Shown: positions 6,013 through 8,662 of the stretch, in pieces | Layout: each line of letters opens with the position of its first letter | Position numbering within the stretch: position 1 is the first letter of the stretch | Assembly (NCBI GenBank): GCA_020353135.1 | Contig: CP070688.1 | Coordinates: 2,297,823-2,306,484, forward strand | Origin: Chloroflexota bacterium | Lineage (GTDB): Bacteria; Chloroflexota; Anaerolineae; Promineifilales; Promineifilaceae | Direction: 5' to 3' | DNA length: 8,662 nucleotides | Position numbers and translations under genes: made by a program | The notes under the pieces: model-generated | Database searches by the model: none | What the model saw: the letters and a program-made list of their open reading frames with translations, nothing else | What the model was told of the DNA's origin: nothing

Positions 6013-7380
6013 GTGGCTATCCTGGGTTTGCCTCGTCGCTTTCTGGGCTTGAGCCTGACATTAGTCTTGCTGACAGCATCAGCCTGTTCGCTGTTGTCCT
6101 CACAGGAGAATCCCGTTGTACCTACGCCGCCGCCCGCGCCCCAGGCGGCCGTGAATTTCTCTGATTTACCGCTTGTTACCAATCCAGTCAGTTCCGTGAC
6201 GATAGGCGTCGATCCGGAGATACTGGCGCTGCTGAATGGGGTGTCTGAACAGCAATTGACGTCCTATGTGCAGACGCTGGAGAACTTCGGCACCCGCAAT
6301 ACTTTCAGCGAAACCCAGAGCAATGACATTGGCATAGGCGCCGCCAGGCGCTGGATTCACGACGAATTCTTGCGGGTCAATAGCGGGGCGCTCCAGGTCG
6401 GCTACGACGACTTTGTGGCCAATATCGACGGCCTGGCCACGAATCAACGAAACGTCGTGGCTACGCTGCCCGGTATCGGCGATCATCAAGGGGCGATCGT
6501 CTTGATGGCTCACTATGACTCACGGCACGTCGACGCCAATGACGGCCGTAGCATGGCGCCTGGCGCGGACGATAACGCGTCGGGTGTGGCCATCTTGCTT
6601 GAGTTGGCCCGACTGCTGAGCACTCGTCCCTGGAATCAGACGATCATCTTCGTCGCCTTCGCGGCCGAGGAGCAAGGTACTTTCGGCAGCCGGCATTTCG
6701 TGCAGAACATGATGTTGGACGGCCACACACTAGAGGCAGCCATCGACAACGACATCGTCGGCGGCCGGACGGGCATTCCCCAGTCGATCCGGATCTTCTC
6801 GCCCGGCCCAGACACGACCAATTCGCGCCAACTGGCCCGCTTCCTGCAATTGATCGGCCGGCTGTACACGCCTGGCTTCGGAGTCACTTTGATCGATGGC
6901 CTGGATCGTGAAGGACGTTTCAGCGATCACCGCGAGTTCATCAATGCGGGCATCCCTGGCGTACGTTTGACCGAGTCTGAAGAGGATCGAAACGCCCAGC
7001 ATGGCTCGAATGACACCTGGGAAAAGCTCGATTTCAACTATCTGCGCCAGGTAGCTCAACTGAATCTCGCGGCCGCGGCCAATATGGCTGGCGCGCCAGC
7101 CCCGCCGCAGGCACCTACGGTCGCCCCGATGGCCGATCCGGGGGGTTATATTTTGACCTGGCCGCCCAATCCCGAGACGGTCGGCTACGCGATTTCCTTT
7201 CGGCCGCTCGGCTCCCAAGAGTACCCGCCGCTCAGATATGTGTCCGCGGCCGAGGCCGGTAATGTAGCCTATACTGACCTCGCTCCACAAACTGTCTATG
7301 GCGTCAGCTTGGCTGCCGTCAGCGCAGACGGCCGAGTCAGCGCATTCTCACCAGAAGTTATCGTCGGCCCGAACGAATAG
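6013..7380 (+). CDS. Lipoprotein M28-family zinc aminopeptidase with C-terminal FnIII-like domain
   Basis: A secreted, membrane-anchored metallopeptidase of 455 residues from this start. The N-terminus has RR, a hydrophobic run FLGLSLTLVLL and a lipobox-like TASAC with the lipidated cysteine at nucleotide 6085. The M28 di-zinc site is complete: H167 and D169 in MAHYDSRH, D186 in GADDNASG, catalytic base E219 and ligand E220 in FAAEEQG, D247 in DNDIVG and H330 in QHGSNDTWE. A linker then leads to a fibronectin-III-like domain (about 365-455; YILTWPPN, TDLAPQTVYGVSL). Members release N-terminal amino acids from peptides outside the cell. The start is uncertain: the frame is open from GTG 5875 (overlapping the stomatin gene) with ATGs at 5920 and 5929, but those would put the lipobox 50-70 residues in. 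GTG 6013 gives a normal 24-residue signal but has only a distant AGGAAGGG (5981-5988). TTG 6025 is also possible. Confidence 0.88.
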   Translation: MAILGLPRRFLGLSLTLVLLTASACSLLSSQENPVVPTPPPAPQAAVNFSDLPLVTNPVSSVTIGVDPEILALLNGVSEQQLTSYVQTLENFGTRNTFSETQSNDIGIGAARRWIHDEFLRVNSGALQVGYDDFVANIDGLATNQRNVVATLPGIGDHQGAIVLMAHYDSRHVDANDGRSMAPGADDNASGVAILLELARLLSTRPWNQTIIFVAFAAEEQGTFGSRHFVQNMMLDGHTLEAAIDNDIVGGRTGIPQSIRIFSPGPDTTNSRQLARFLQLIGRLYTPGFGVTLIDGLDREGRFSDHREFINAGIPGVRLTESEEDRNAQHGSNDTWEKLDFNYLRQVAQLNLAAAANMAGAPAPPQAPTVAPMADPGGYILTWPPNPETVGYAISFRPLGSQEYPPLRYVSAAEAGNVAYTDLAPQTVYGVSLAAVSADGRVSAFSPEVIVGPNE

Positions 7381-8505
7381 TTAAGGAGAGATCAGGACGC
7401 TAACGCCCTCGAACTCGGGATCGTATTCGACGGCGATAGTCAACTGGCCGCCGTCTTTCTCGAACGTCAGGAATGCCAGATCCTCGATGACATCTGGTTC
7501 GGCCAGCACCTGCCAGCCTACCGCCGGCATCTCGGCCACGTAGAAATCGACCACCTCCGCCAACGGCATTAGGCTTTTGAAGGTCAAAAGGTCGTCAATG
7601 GCTGATAAATCGAAGGCATCTTCGGTCACCGGGTAGCGTTGAGTATCAATGCATGCCGCAGGCGCATCGACCGCCAGACTCTCCTCAAGATCGAGCACGT
7701 CGATCGTCACTTCGTAAACGCCGTTCAAGACCTGGCCGTCAGCCAGCAAGTCACCCTGGCCGGTTACTGTCATATCGGTACGGGTGAGCAATCCAGAGTC
7801 TTCCACCAGGTAGGCGGAGCCTTCAATCAACCACGGACCCGCGGCTGCCCAAGCCAAAGCACCTTCGTCGAAACGGAACTCCTTTGCAACCTGGCCGTTA
7901 ACAACTGCTCCTTCGGCTACCGGTTCAGTCAGCGAAAGCCCATCCAGCAGATCGGCCGGACTCAGCGGCAAATCTGCATCTTCAGCGAAGTTCACGCTCA
8001 ATCCACTCACACAGCCGACGCCGGGCAAATACAGATAGCTTCGCTCGCCAGATCGCACCAGCGTCATCGACCGGACGCCATCTGGCTGCTCGTCACCAGC
8101 GGCCGACAATTCAAGCATGTAGCCAGGACCTTGCGAGGCAAAAGTGCTCAAGCCGCGCCAAAGGAAAGCGATGGGCAAGCCGGCCGCATCTTGACCCTCG
8201 AAGCTAACGTTAACCTCAATCTGATAACTGCCAAGCGAAGCCAACATATGCCCAAAATCGACCGGCGACGGAAATTCAGGCTGCCCGCGCTGCGTGTCGC
8301 TAGCCCCTTTTGTCGATTGCATCTCCGTGGACTCCGGCAAAGGAGTCGGAAGGTCGGACGATGCCGTCTGGGACACTGACACAACCGGCGTTTCCAATGC
8401 AGAAGCGCCGTCGCCCTCACCATCCGCCTGACCACACGCGACCAAAACCAAAAGGAACAGCAACGCAACCAATAAAAACCGACCCCTAAACAAAATCGCA
8501 AACAT
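7381..8505 (-). CDS. Secreted lipoprotein, LppX/LprAFG-like, function unknown
   Basis: A 374-residue lipoprotein. It has a basic start and hydrophobic core (residues 7-22), then lipobox LVAC with lipidated C24. A low-complexity Ser/Thr/Pro/Glu/Gln linker runs to about residue 80. The beta-rich body, about 86-300, has alternating strands such as SYQIEVNVSFEG, SYLYLPG and GVYEVTIDVLDL, and recalls the LppX/LprAFG fold of mycobacterial and Chloroflexota lipoproteins that carry hydrophobic ligands. This resemblance is by pattern only. C165 and C285 could form a disulfide. A separate C-terminal module (about 305-374) contains PLAEVVDFYVAEMPAVGWQV and ends in strands. The ATG at 8505 has a weak site (GGGTG about 5 bases upstream). 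Its stop directly abuts that of the convergent peptidase. A gene fragment 66 bp upstream on the same strand may be its operon partner. Confidence 0.8.
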   Translation of the reverse strand: MFAILFRGRFLLVALLFLLVLVACGQADGEGDGASALETPVVSVSQTASSDLPTPLPESTEMQSTKGASDTQRGQPEFPSPVDFGHMLASLGSYQIEVNVSFEGQDAAGLPIAFLWRGLSTFASQGPGYMLELSAAGDEQPDGVRSMTLVRSGERSYLYLPGVGCVSGLSVNFAEDADLPLSPADLLDGLSLTEPVAEGAVVNGQVAKEFRFDEGALAWAAAGPWLIEGSAYLVEDSGLLTRTDMTVTGQGDLLADGQVLNGVYEVTIDVLDLEESLAVDAPAACIDTQRYPVTEDAFDLSAIDDLLTFKSLMPLAEVVDFYVAEMPAVGWQVLAEPDVIEDLAFLTFEKDGGQLTIAVEYDPEFEGVSVLISP

Positions 8506-8571
8506 CTGGCACCCAAGAAATCCGCTCAGCCGCTCGGCAAAGACCGCAATACGTCGTCAACTTGCCGCCGG

Positions 8572-8662
8572 CTATAGGTGGTAACTCTCGTCAACCCCAA
8601 GCACTACGACCTGGCTATCGGTCTCCGCGCGAACACGGTCCGCCCAAGCTCCGACGTCCTGA
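8572..8662 (-). CDS. C-terminal end of an unidentified gene, cut by the window edge
   Basis: Reading leftward from the window end, 29 sense codons precede a TAG at 8572-8574. The peptide reads QDVGAWADRVRAETDS and then QVVVLGVDESYHL, a helix-then-hydrophobic-strand pattern with ordinary coding composition and no internal stop. I do not recognise the family from this tail. It lies 66 bp upstream of the lipoprotein ATG on the same strand, compatible with one transcript. The stretch between (8506-8571) holds a direct hexamer repeat CCGCTC at 8522-8527 and 8530-8535 (plus-strand reading) but no convincing promoter. Confidence 0.5.
   Translation of the reverse strand, partial: QDVGAWADRVRAETDSQVVVLGVDESYHL

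Noticed and set aside
7639..8379. 246-codon plus-strand frame opposite the lipoprotein
   Set aside because: The minus-strand reading has a proper lipoprotein signal, lipobox and protein-like strands. The plus reading is Gln/Arg/His-rich without any motif.

Overview
The window is about 57% G+C and looks like a chromosomal segment from a Gram-negative-like or monoderm environmental bacterium. The best guess is Chloroflexota (Anaerolineae/Caldilineae type). That guess rests on an Eis-like GNAT with a C-terminal sterol-carrier-like domain, lipoproteins with Ser/Thr/Pro-rich linkers, and frequent GTG starts. It is an inference from style, not a database result. I see no rRNA, tRNA, CRISPR array, insertion sequence or phage gene.

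Left edge (1-850): a probable divergent gene start on the minus strand (1-74) faces a remnant of a GNAT acetyltransferase (124-327). The remnant keeps only the family's N-terminal ~50 residues. Its stop codon overlaps the GTG start of an intact Nudix hydrolase (324-821) in a GTGA arrangement. An extended -10 promoter at 863-871 then serves a cytoplasmic cyclophilin-type peptidyl-prolyl isomerase (996-1484). A GC-rich stem-loop at 1510-1545 separates it from the next unit.

Middle (1600-4988): a tight co-directional cluster holds an Eis-like two-lobe GNAT acetyltransferase, a homocysteine S-methyltransferase (MmuM type), a 54-codon remnant of a glyoxalase/VOC gene that has lost its middle, and an EamA/DMT-family ten-helix transporter. 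Gaps are 12 bp, a 1-bp overlap and 30 bp, so the genes are probably co-transcribed. The methyltransferase links the cluster to methionine/S-methylmethionine metabolism. The transporter's cargo cannot be read from sequence.

Right part (5033-8662): an AT-rich promoter, overlapped by a 21-bp dyad, precedes a stomatin/slipin SPFH membrane protein (5121-5897). It is followed co-directionally by a lipoprotein M28 zinc metallopeptidase with a C-terminal fibronectin-III-like domain (about 6013-7380). Convergent to it, with zero bases between the two stop codons, is a minus-strand lipoprotein of LppX/LprAFG-like appearance (7381-8505). Upstream of that gene, on the same strand, lies the last 29 residues of an unrecognised gene (8572-8662).

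Most of the window is ordinary housekeeping or accessory metabolism. The main points of interest are two decayed gene remnants, each embedded in a translationally coupled position, the SPFH/M28 peptidase neighbourhood without NfeD, the operator-like dyad over a -10 box, and the abutting convergent stop codons. I found no convincing new defence or mobile system.
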